From JBDIAG01 sp963835085 (GTDB lineage Bacteria > Actinomycetota > Actinomycetes > Actinomycetales > CAWJMD01): a stretch of 64,000 nt of DNA. The position numbers and the translations under genes were made by a program. Each line of letters starts with the position of its first letter. Positions within the stretch are counted from its first letter, which is position 1. Shown piece by piece: positions 42,142 through 49,358 of the stretch. The stretch is taken from the NCBI GenBank assembly GCA_963835085.1, contig CAWIED010000001.1:1364001-1428000 (forward strand), given 5' to 3'. Below the pieces are notes generated by a model, which made no database searches, had not been told where the DNA came from, and saw only the letters and a list, made by a program, of their open reading frames with translations.

Positions 42142-42579
42142 GTGGACTACAACAGCGGTGTGATCGATGAGTTTCGAGCGAACGGCGGCGTGGTCACCAA
42201 GGCGGGGCCGTTCGGTTCCCATCTCGTGCTCGTGCACCATCGCGGTCGCAAGAGCGGCACCGAACGGGTGGTGCCCCTCATGGGCTTCCCACAGCCGGAC
42301 GGCTGGATCGTCATCGGCTCCAAGGCCGGGGCGCCGACCGACCCGGAATGGGTGGCGAACCTGCGTGCGACTGGGCAGGCCACGGTGGAGTATCCGAGCG
42401 ACGGTGTCGTCGAGCAGACGCAGGTCAGCGTCTCCACTGTGGACTCCGCCGATGAGCACGCCGAGCTGTGGCGCCAGATCGTCGCGGCAGCGCCAGGATT
42501 CGCGGAATATCAGGTGAAGGCCGGCCGACGGATCATCCCGTTGATTCGGCTCTCCCGCACGCAGTCACCCCAGGCGTAG
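42142..42579 (+). CDS. Deazaflavin (F420)-dependent nitroreductase-family (Ddn-like) protein
   Basis: 145 residues from the GTG at 42142, preceded by GAGGAGCGCGATC. The split-barrel Ddn family is recognised by GSHLVLVHHRGRKSGTERVVPLMG, PDGWIVIGSKAGAPTDPEWVANLRA and a C-terminal EYQVKAGRRIIPLIRL. Mycobacterial Ddn reduces quinones and nitroimidazoles with F420H2. No F420 synthesis genes are adjacent. A TAATCT box (42100) and a short leader precede the gene. Confidence 0.9.
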   Translation: MDYNSGVIDEFRANGGVVTKAGPFGSHLVLVHHRGRKSGTERVVPLMGFPQPDGWIVIGSKAGAPTDPEWVANLRATGQATVEYPSDGVVEQTQVSVSTVDSADEHAELWRQIVAAAPGFAEYQVKAGRRIIPLIRLSRTQSPQA

Positions 42580-42616
42580 CCCGGGACACTCCCCGATCGG
42601 GGTCAGATCCGGTCGA

Positions 42617-42707
42617 TGTCCAGAATCCGGCGCCAGCGCCAGTCGGTGAAGGTCGGCTGAGCACACAACCCCAACCCGCTGCACTCAAGTGAGCCGGATT
42701 CCGGACA
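42617..42707. mobile_element. MITE-like element, copy A (91 bp)
   Basis: 13-bp terminal inverted repeats, TGTCCAGAATCCG (42617-42629) and CGGATTCCGGACA (42695-42707), bracket 91 bp with no coding capacity. In reverse orientation it aligns along its whole length with copy B at 58801-58890: the shared core TGTGCTCAGCC, then a CTGGC...TGGCG block before the right repeat. A small internal hairpin (CACTCAAGTG) is present where copy B has GTCAC...GTGAC. No target-site duplication is obvious. It lies in a ~340-bp gap (42580-42918) with no gene. Confidence 0.7.
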
Positions 42708-42835
42708 TCCCAGCGTCCGGACCAGGGACCGACCTCCCGGCACCCGCCCTCACGGCGAGGACGCATCGGGTACGGCCGATCTTCCCAGAGCAGGCCGGGG
42801 TCGGGTCCCAGATTCGCCTCGATCGCGTGTCCACT

Positions 42836-42894
42836 TGTCACGTTCTTCACCTACCCGCCACCAACCTGGTGACACCTCCGCGAACAACGTGACA
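42836..42894. repeat. 59-bp segment with TGTCACGTT inverted ends
   Basis: TGTCACGTT (42836-42844) and AACGTGACA (42886-42894) are perfect inverted repeats, extending to 12 of 13 matches. GGTGACACC lies inside. It resembles the tip of an IS or a phage-like attachment sequence, but no partner is present. It sits 24 bp from the 3' end of the lsr2 gene. Confidence 0.4.
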
Positions 42895-42918
42895 GCTCGA
42901 CGACCTAGCCAGGGCGCC

Positions 42919-43239
42919 TCACCAGCTGCTTTGTGCGCTCGTGAAGGCGTCGAGAACAGGGCGCGGGATGCGTCCCCGGTCGCTCATCGTGTAGCCGTTG
43001 GCCCGAGCCCAGCGCCGCAACGTGTCGGAACTGGGCTGCAGTTCGGTGCGCACGGTGGCCGGGCGTCCGGTGTCGGCGCGACGACTGACCTCGATCCACC
43101 GGTGCAGGTGCTCACGCAGCTTGTGGGCATTGGCATCGGTCAGATCGATGGCGTACTCGACACCGTCGAGCCCGAAAGTGACCGTCTCGTGAGCCGTTTC
43201 ACCGGTGATGTCGTCGACGATGATGGTGTGCTGGGCCAT
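42919..43239 (-). CDS. lsr2: Nucleoid-associated protein Lsr2
   Basis: Protein of 106 residues. The N-terminal oligomerisation region begins MAQHTIIVDDITG with a beta-rich GVEYAIDLT; the C-terminal DNA-binding domain has TLRRWARANGYTMSDRGRIP, including the RGR minor-groove hook. Lsr2 binds AT-rich DNA, bridges it and silences acquired genes in actinobacteria. A GGAGG RBS is present. It is monocistronic. This is the usual actinobacterial xenogeneic silencer. Confidence 0.95.
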   Translation of the reverse strand: MAQHTIIVDDITGETAHETVTFGLDGVEYAIDLTDANAHKLREHLHRWIEVSRRADTGRPATVRTELQPSSDTLRRWARANGYTMSDRGRIPRPVLDAFTSAQSSW

Positions 43240-43462
43240 GGGGCCGGGCCTCCGCTGGAGAGAGAATGCTGGTTGTCGCGCTCTGGCCCTCAGCCTAACC
43301 AGTCTTCAGCGAGGCAATGGAACCACCTTGGCTTGGGCCATCTGTCCGCTTTAGTTCAGATCGATGCGTTCCTAGTCCGTTCACGGACGACCCCAATGGA
43401 TAGCGTTGCAGCCACCGCAGTCGATCCAGGTGGGGAGTGCACGGATGAGTAGGAGCGCATAG

Positions 43463-44413
43463 ATGAGTCTGTCCGGACGATTCACGGTCGCCGTCGTCGG
43501 CGCCGGGTCGGTGGGATCGACCCTCGCCTATGCCACCTTGGTGCGCGGCATGGCGGAAAGAGTCGTGCTCTACGACATCAACACGGCCAAGGTGCACGCC
43601 GAAGTGCTCGACCTGGCCCACGGCCGCCAGTTCTTTCCGGAGGCCGAGGTAGACGGCTCCGACGACATCGAGGTGTGTCGCGGCGCCGACGTCGTGGTCG
43701 TGACCGCCGGCGCCAAGCAGAAGCCGGGCCAGTCGCGGATGGAGCTCGCGGAGTCGACCGTCGCCTTGATGCAGAAGATCATTCCGGCGGTGACGGCGGT
43801 GGCTCCCGACGCTGTTTACGTCATGGTGACCAATCCGGTGGACGTCGTCACCTATGTGGCACAGAAGATCTCCGGCCTGCCCGCCGACCGGCTGTTCGGC
43901 TCGGGCACGGTGCTCGACTCCTCACGGCTGCGGTTCCTCGTCGCCGAATCGGTGGGGGTGGCCGTCGGCAATGTGCACGCCTACATGGCCGGCGAGCACG
44001 GCGATACCGAGGTGCCGCTGTGGAGCTCAGCCACGATCGGCGGTGTTCCGTTGCCGCAGTGGGAGTTTCTGACCGGCAAGCTCGGCGCCGCCGAGCGCGA
44101 CCAGATCGCCTACCAGGTGGTTAACGCAGCCTATGAAGTGATCGCCGGCAAGGGCGCCACCAACTATGCCGTCGGCCTCGCCGGCACCCGAATCATCGAA
44201 TCCCTCCGGCGCGACGAACGCCGGGTGCTTCCGGTGTCGACGCTGATCGACGACTGGCACGGCATCAGCGATGTGTGCATGTCGGTGCCCACGGTCGTCG
44301 ACGCCGGGGGTGTCTCGCGCCGGCTGCTGGTGCCGGTCTCCGACGACGAGCTCACCAAGCTGCGCGCCAGTGCCGAGTCCATCCGCAACAGCGCTCGTCA
44401 GCTCGGATTCTGA
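43463..44413 (+). CDS. ldh: L-lactate dehydrogenase
   Basis: Protein of 316 residues. NAD-binding GAGSVGS (13-19), the substrate-loop GAKQKPGQSRMEL with Gln86 and Arg92, DSSRLR with Arg155, and the catalytic His179 in GEHGD are all intact. Gln rather than Arg in the loop argues for lactate over malate specificity. It converts pyruvate and NADH to L-lactate. A TAGGAG RBS lies before the ATG. It ends 35 bp before the alcohol-dehydrogenase-like gene, so read-through is possible. Confidence 0.95.
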   Translation: MSLSGRFTVAVVGAGSVGSTLAYATLVRGMAERVVLYDINTAKVHAEVLDLAHGRQFFPEAEVDGSDDIEVCRGADVVVVTAGAKQKPGQSRMELAESTVALMQKIIPAVTAVAPDAVYVMVTNPVDVVTYVAQKISGLPADRLFGSGTVLDSSRLRFLVAESVGVAVGNVHAYMAGEHGDTEVPLWSSATIGGVPLPQWEFLTGKLGAAERDQIAYQVVNAAYEVIAGKGATNYAVGLAGTRIIESLRRDERRVLPVSTLIDDWHGISDVCMSVPTVVDAGGVSRRLLVPVSDDELTKLRASAESIRNSARQLGF

Positions 44414-44448
44414 TTCCACTCGCATCCGGAGCTGGACAGACCGCTCGG

Positions 44449-45501
44449 GTGCAGACTGCTCAGGTGCAGGCACACGCGTATTGGACGATAGGCCGCTGCC
44501 GCGGCGAGCTCCGCGCCGAGTCACTGTCAGTCCCAGGCCGCGACGAGGCGCTCGTGCGCACGCTCTACTCCGGGGTGAGCCGAGGCACAGAGGTGTTGGT
44601 GCACCGAGGTGAGATCCCCGACGCCGTGGCGGCTCGGATGCGCGCCCCGTTCCAGGTGGGGGACTTTCCGTGGCCGGTGAAATACGGCTACCTGTCGGTG
44701 GGGGTCGTGGAGGAAGGCGACGCCAATCTGGTGGGTCGGCGAGTGTTCTGCCTCTATCCCCATCAGGACCGCTACGTCGTGCCCGCCGCCGCGCTGTCGG
44801 TGCTGCCCGACGAGGTGCCCAGTCAGCGGTCCGTACTCACCGGCACGCTGGAGACCGCGGTGAACGCGGTCTGGGACGCCTCGCCCCGCTACGGCGACCG
44901 CGTCGCCGTGGTGGGCTTGGGTATGGTCGGCGCAAGTATCGCGGCCCTGCTCTCCGCCTTCCCGCTGCAACGGCTGCAGGTGATCGACACCGACGAGAGC
45001 ACAGCGACGCTGGCCCGGCACTGGGGTCTCGACTACCGTCGTCCAGCCGAAGCCGCCGGCGACTGCGACATCGTCGTGCATGCCTCAGCGAGTCAGGCCG
45101 GCTTGGCGTCCGCCTTGAGGCTGGCGGGCGACGACGCCGAGGTCGTGGAGGTCTCGTGGTACGGCGATCGCGCCCCCCTGGTGCCGTTGGGGGAGGACTT
45201 CCACGCGCGCCGGCTCACTCTGCGCGCCAGCCAGGTCAGCGCCGTCAGCCGCACCCGCAGAGCACGGCGCAGTCTGCTCGAGCGCCGCACGGCAGCCCTT
45301 CGCGCGTTGGGCGACGACCGGTTCGACGCGCTGCTCGGCCCGGTATGCGACTTCACCGAGCTGCCTACCGTGATGCAGTCGCTTGCCGACGGCCATTCCG
45401 CCAGGCGGTGCGCCGTCGTCCGATACCCCGACGGCGCGGACCCCGCTCAGCAGCATCACGTCGAACCTAGGAGCAACCATGTACAGCCTCACCGTGCGTG
45501 A
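44449..45501 (+). CDS. Zinc-less medium-chain alcohol-dehydrogenase-like oxidoreductase
   Basis: 350 residues from the GTG at 44449 (the GTG at 44464 is an alternative). The GroES-like N-terminus has YSGVSRGTE where true zinc ADHs have the catalytic Cys, as in BchC/threonine-dehydrogenase-like relatives that lack the catalytic zinc. The Rossmann domain has VVGLGMVGASIAAL. It should be NAD(P)-dependent, with an unknown substrate. It overlaps the downstream PTPS-like start by 23 nt, which ties the two into one operon. Confidence 0.87.
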   Translation: MQTAQVQAHAYWTIGRCRGELRAESLSVPGRDEALVRTLYSGVSRGTEVLVHRGEIPDAVAARMRAPFQVGDFPWPVKYGYLSVGVVEEGDANLVGRRVFCLYPHQDRYVVPAAALSVLPDEVPSQRSVLTGTLETAVNAVWDASPRYGDRVAVVGLGMVGASIAALLSAFPLQRLQVIDTDESTATLARHWGLDYRRPAEAAGDCDIVVHASASQAGLASALRLAGDDAEVVEVSWYGDRAPLVPLGEDFHARRLTLRASQVSAVSRTRRARRSLLERRTAALRALGDDRFDALLGPVCDFTELPTVMQSLADGHSARRCAVVRYPDGADPAQQHHVEPRSNHVQPHRA

Positions 45502-45859
45502 TCACGTGATGATCGCCCACAGCCTCGACCGACCCGAGTTCGGGCCCGCCCAGCGCTTGCACGGCGCCACCCTCGTCGTCGAGACCACGTGGCGCAGAAC
45601 CGAACTCGATGAGCTCGCCACCGTTCTGGACATCGGAGTAGCGGCCGGCCGACTCCGCGATGTGCTCTCTGGTCTAGATTACCAGAATCTCGACGACCTC
45701 GACCTGTTCGCCGGTCGACTTACCACCACGGAGACGATCGCCACCTACATCGCCGAGCAGCTCTGCGCAAGCCTCGACACCTCAGGATTCAGTTCGCTGG
45801 AGGTGACGCTGCGTGAGCACCCGGACGCGTGGGCCTCCTACACGGTTGAGCTCGGGTGA
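45479..45859 (+). CDS. PTPS/QueD-like protein with variant zinc motif
   Basis: 126 residues from the ATG at 45479, preceded by AGGAGCAACC. The T-fold core resembles 6-pyruvoyl-tetrahydropterin synthase. The first His (MIAHSL) is present, but the usual LHGHN zinc motif reads LHGATL, so one of the three zinc-ligand His residues is absent. The rest of the family pattern (LDYQNLDDLDLF, TTTETIATYIAEQL, LREHPDAWASY) is recognisable but altered. The variant looks like a subfamily rather than a damaged QueD. The reaction is unknown; it may act on a pterin or dihydroneopterin-like compound. Confidence 0.82.
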   Translation: MYSLTVRDHVMIAHSLDRPEFGPAQRLHGATLVVETTWRRTELDELATVLDIGVAAGRLRDVLSGLDYQNLDDLDLFAGRLTTTETIATYIAEQLCASLDTSGFSSLEVTLREHPDAWASYTVELG

Positions 45860-45919
45860 TGACTCGGGCACACCCCTGCGACTCCTCGGCGTGCTCCCAC
45901 CACGCGCGGGTAGGCTGAC

Positions 45920-46981
45920 GTGAGCGTCACGTTCGTCGTGCCCTGCCAGTCACGCGCCAGCGGGGGCCACACCTACAACACTGCCATCGTCGAGGCCCTC
46001 CGCAGGGCGGGCTGGCGGATCGCCACCCATCACCTGGACGGAGACTGGCCACATCCCACGGCCACCGAGCGGTCAGCGCTGCGCACGATCCTGCGCACGT
46101 CGGACGTCGTCGTGCTCGACGGGTTGATCGGCTCCTGCTGTCCGGAGGAGGTCAACGCCGCCACACCCCATACCCGGGTGCTGCTCCTCGTCCACCTGCC
46201 CTTGCCGGCGGAGCTCGGCCTCACCGCTGCCGAAGCGGCCCGGCTGGCAGATCTGGAACGGCAGGCCGTGCGCGCCGCGACAGCGGTCATCACCACCAGC
46301 CGCTGGGCGGCCGACGACGTCCGCCGCCGGTACGGGCGCGAGAGCGTCGTCGTCAGGCCGGGCACTCATCCGGCGCAGATCGCCCAGGGCAGCTCGCCGC
46401 CGCACCTGCTCATGCTGGCCGCCGTCACGCCGGTGAAGAACCACCGGACGGCGCTTGCCGCGCTGGCCGAGCTAGGCGACCGTGCGTGGCGACTGACCCT
46501 GGTCGGAGCGCATCCAGACCCCGCAACAAGCCGAGACCTTCTGGATCGGGTGGCGAAATCACCGGTAGCCGAACGGATCACGGTCACGGGGGAGTTGACC
46601 GGCGAGCGCCTCGACGCCGTCTGGGCAGACACGGACCTGCTGCTCGTGCCGTCGCTCACCGAGACGTTCGGGCTGGTCGTCACTGAGGCGTTGAGCCGCG
46701 GCATCCCGGCCGTCGTGGCCAAGGGCACCGGCGCGGTGGAGGCACTCGGCGTCCAGGAACCCGACACCGCCTCCGCCACTGATCCTGGCGACCGGGCCGT
46801 AGCCGGTGTCGCTCTCGACCCACGGCAACCCGCAGCCTGGGCCGCGACGTTGCGGCACTGGCTCACCGATCCCGACCTGCGCCACGGCTGGCGGGCGGCC
46901 GCGCTCGAGCGACGGCTGAGTCTGGGCACGTGGGCCGAAGCGGCCAACGACTTCGCGCGGGCGATCGGGAGCCCAGTGTGA
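45920..46981 (+). CDS. GT4-family glycosyltransferase
   Basis: 353 residues from the GTG at 45920. It has a GT-B fold with GGHTYNTAIVEAL near the N-terminus and the C-terminal donor-site motif SLTETFGLVVTEALSRGIPAVV (about residues 233-254), typical of family GT4. The family transfers a sugar from a nucleotide donor, but donor and acceptor are not predictable here. It lies between the PTPS-like and methyltransferase genes on the same strand. A TAGGCT box ends 3 nt before this start, so the start may be set further downstream or the box is fortuitous. Confidence 0.85.
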   Translation: MSVTFVVPCQSRASGGHTYNTAIVEALRRAGWRIATHHLDGDWPHPTATERSALRTILRTSDVVVLDGLIGSCCPEEVNAATPHTRVLLLVHLPLPAELGLTAAEAARLADLERQAVRAATAVITTSRWAADDVRRRYGRESVVVRPGTHPAQIAQGSSPPHLLMLAAVTPVKNHRTALAALAELGDRAWRLTLVGAHPDPATSRDLLDRVAKSPVAERITVTGELTGERLDAVWADTDLLLVPSLTETFGLVVTEALSRGIPAVVAKGTGAVEALGVQEPDTASATDPGDRAVAGVALDPRQPAAWAATLRHWLTDPDLRHGWRAAALERRLSLGTWAEAANDFARAIGSPV

Positions 46982-47018
46982 TCAGGAGTCGGAACCCCTC
47001 CGGGATCGGGCGGCGGGC

Positions 47019-47882
47019 GTGAGCGGACCGGCACAGGGAAGCCGCCCCGAGCGCCCGGCATCCGCCGCCTGGCTGGCGCAGCGCCGGGCCGCGGACAACA
47101 AAGCCCGGAACTCCGCAGCAGGATTGCTCACTCGGCTCGTGCGGCACCTCACCGCCGCACCGGACGGCGGGCCGGTGCACGTGTACGACCTGGGGGCCGG
47201 CACCGGCGCCAACCGGGCCTATCTCGAACTACGCCTGGGCGTGGCCACCGACTGGACGTCCGTCGACCACGACCCGTTGCTGCTGCGCCAACACACGCAC
47301 GGCAACGCCCGGCGAGTCCTCACAAGTGTCGACGAGATCGAACGCCTCGTGACGAGCGACGCTCATCCTCGTCGGCTGCTGACCTGTTCAGCACTGCTCG
47401 ACATCCTGACGCTCACCGACCTGGATCGACTCGCCAACACGACAGTGCGCACCGGCACGCCCGCGCTGTTCAGCCTGACCGTCACCGGCAGGGTCCGGTG
47501 GACGCCGGCCGACCCGTCTGACGGCGTGATCGCCCGGGCCTTCGACGCGCACCAGCGACGTGCGGCTCGCGCGGGACCGCAGGCAGCGTCCTATCTCGGC
47601 GAACGGCTGCAGGAGCTCGGCTGCCAAGTCGAGTTCGCCGGCACGCCCTGGCAACTGGACGCCCGCCGCGACGGCGCCATGATGAGAACGTATGTGATGG
47701 AACGCGCTTCGGTGGCGGCGGAGCAGAACCCTAGCCTGCGCCAGCTGGTGGGTCGTTGGAGCGAGCGCCGACGTCGTCAGCTTCTGGCGGCCCGACTGAC
47801 GATCGAGGTCGACCACGTCGATCTGCTCGCCCTGCCGGCAGAGCTCACGCGCCCGGGGGTGGCTCGGGCTCGCGGAGAATGA
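47019..47882 (+). CDS. SAM-dependent methyltransferase of the PTPS gene cluster
   Basis: Protein of 287 residues. Motif I is VYDLGAGTGANRAYLE (about residues 54-69), an acidic residue follows in SVDHDPLLL, and LLTCSALLDILT may contain the catalytic-side loop. The remainder is poorly conserved and Arg-rich. The substrate is unknown. It is the last plus-strand gene of the block and overlaps the convergent HAD-RibD gene by 38 bp at the 3' end. Confidence 0.8.
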   Translation: MSGPAQGSRPERPASAAWLAQRRAADNKARNSAAGLLTRLVRHLTAAPDGGPVHVYDLGAGTGANRAYLELRLGVATDWTSVDHDPLLLRQHTHGNARRVLTSVDEIERLVTSDAHPRRLLTCSALLDILTLTDLDRLANTTVRTGTPALFSLTVTGRVRWTPADPSDGVIARAFDAHQRRAARAGPQAASYLGERLQELGCQVEFAGTPWQLDARRDGAMMRTYVMERASVAAEQNPSLRQLVGRWSERRRRQLLAARLTIEVDHVDLLALPAELTRPGVARARGE

Positions 47883-49287
47883 GCTCGGTGCATTCGTCCG
47901 GGCCGAGTTGGAATCGGCGGCAGCGGCCGCGCAGAGCGTCCCTCAGCGCGTCCTGCCCGGCGAAGCGCAGGCCGGGAACACCGTCGCCGATGAGCAGCGG
48001 AGCCGTCGTCAGGTAGAGCCGATCGACCACGCGGGCGGCCACGAACGACGAGACGAGCCGTCCGCCGCCTTCCACGAGAACACGGCGGAGCCCACGCTCG
48101 GCGAGCAACGCCAGCACAGTGCCCGGGTCGGCCAGGTCGTCGGTCGAAAGCCGTACGACCTCGACATGGGTCGCAGGGGTCTCGACGACAACCGCGGAGG
48201 GGCCGATCAACCACAGTGTCCGCGCGTCGCCGCTCGTCAGAACGTGGGCGTCGAGCGGCGTGCGCGCGCGTGGATCGATCACCACGCGCACGGGGTTCGG
48301 GCCGGGCACGTCCCGCACCGTGAGCCGTGGGTTGTCGGCGGTCACCGTGCCCACCCCGACGACCACCGCGTCCATGAGTGCTCGCATCCGGTGCAGCCGC
48401 ACCCTGTCCTGGCTCCCCGTGACGAACTGCGCGTCGCCCGTCCGGGAGGCGATGAATCCGTCGAGGCTCTGCCCGAGCTGCGCGATGACCAGCGGGCCTG
48501 CCGTCACGATCGGCCCGTACAGGTCGACGAGCGGATCGTCGGACAGGCCGGGCACCCGGCCCGAGAGCAGTTCCGACCACACGTCCCCCGCCGGGTCGGG
48601 GGCCTCGGGGGGACCGGCCTCGCAAGAAAGAGCGCGTCCGGATCGGCGTGCCAGGTCGGCGAGCTCAGCGATGACGCCGATCGCACCGGCGTCGAGAAGT
48701 GCGCGCACCCGGGCCAGCGACGTGGCGAGCCCGATGCCCACCACCCGTGCCGCGGCAGCCGCCTGCAGGTCGCTCACCGTGTCGCCGATCATGACCGCCT
48801 GGTGGGGTTGGCAATCGTGCTCGCGAAGGGCGTCGAGCAGCAGATCGGGTCGTGGTTTGAGCCGCTCCAGGCCGGATGCGGTGCGCGCGTGCACGCTGAC
48901 GCGTCCGGCCAACGATGTGCGGTCGAGCATCAGTCGGACGACCTGCGCGCTGTTGTTGCTGACGACTGCTGCGGCGCCACCGGCATCGAGCCATTCGGCA
49001 ATGACCTGGACAGCAGCGGGGTAGACCTCTTGCCGCCCGGCGGCGGCAAGCTCGGCGGCGGTGCAGAACTGCTCCGCGGCCTCGGCCAGCTGCGGACGGT
49101 TCTCTGCGACGTACCGCAGCAGGTGGACGTGATCGCCGGCGGCGGGTGGTTCAAGGCCGTGCGCCCGCAGCCAGTCCGCCAGCCGGTCGGCCAGCCGGAG
49201 CTGCTCGGGGTCGGGCAGCAGCCGGGTGAGGGGACCGTCGAAGTCGATCAGCAACAGCAGCTTTCCATCAAGGAAGGAGGGCCACAT
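47845..49287 (-). CDS. HAD phosphatase - RibD C-terminal (DHFR-like) reductase fusion
   Basis: Protein of 480 residues with two domains. Residues 1-215 form a HAD phosphatase: motif I LLIDFDGPLT, Lys in LERLKPRPD, motif IV MIGDTVSDL. Residues ~255-480 match the RibD C-terminal / dihydrofolate-reductase-like family: SLDGFIAS, DAVVVGVGTVTADNPRLTVR, VLVEGGGRLVSSFV. In riboflavin synthesis the reductase handles a pyrimidine intermediate from GTP and a separate HAD dephosphorylates it; here both activities are joined. No deaminase domain is present. A TAGGGT box lies 6 nt before the ATG. Confidence 0.87.
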   Translation of the reverse strand: MWPSFLDGKLLLLIDFDGPLTRLLPDPEQLRLADRLADWLRAHGLEPPAAGDHVHLLRYVAENRPQLAEAAEQFCTAAELAAAGRQEVYPAAVQVIAEWLDAGGAAAVVSNNSAQVVRLMLDRTSLAGRVSVHARTASGLERLKPRPDLLLDALREHDCQPHQAVMIGDTVSDLQAAAAARVVGIGLATSLARVRALLDAGAIGVIAELADLARRSGRALSCEAGPPEAPDPAGDVWSELLSGRVPGLSDDPLVDLYGPIVTAGPLVIAQLGQSLDGFIASRTGDAQFVTGSQDRVRLHRMRALMDAVVVGVGTVTADNPRLTVRDVPGPNPVRVVIDPRARTPLDAHVLTSGDARTLWLIGPSAVVVETPATHVEVVRLSTDDLADPGTVLALLAERGLRRVLVEGGGRLVSSFVAARVVDRLYLTTAPLLIGDGVPGLRFAGQDALRDALRGRCRRFQLGPDECTELILREPEPPPGA

Positions 49288-49293
49288 GATCCG

Positions 49294-49299
49294 ACCCTA
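49294..49299 (-). promoter_or_regulatory. Probable leaderless -10 box TAGGGT of the HAD-RibD gene
   Basis: Minus-strand TANNNT hexamer with 6 nt to the ATG at 49287; no Shine-Dalgarno. Confidence 0.4.
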
Positions 49300-49358
49300 T
49301 GAGTCGTCCGGGGTACCCGGCATCTGGTGAGTCTGAGTGCGCGGCGCTAAGGCAGGGC

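Noticed and set aside
42835..43452. Plus-strand ORF across lsr2
   Set aside because: It is antisense to lsr2, which has full motif support and an RBS.
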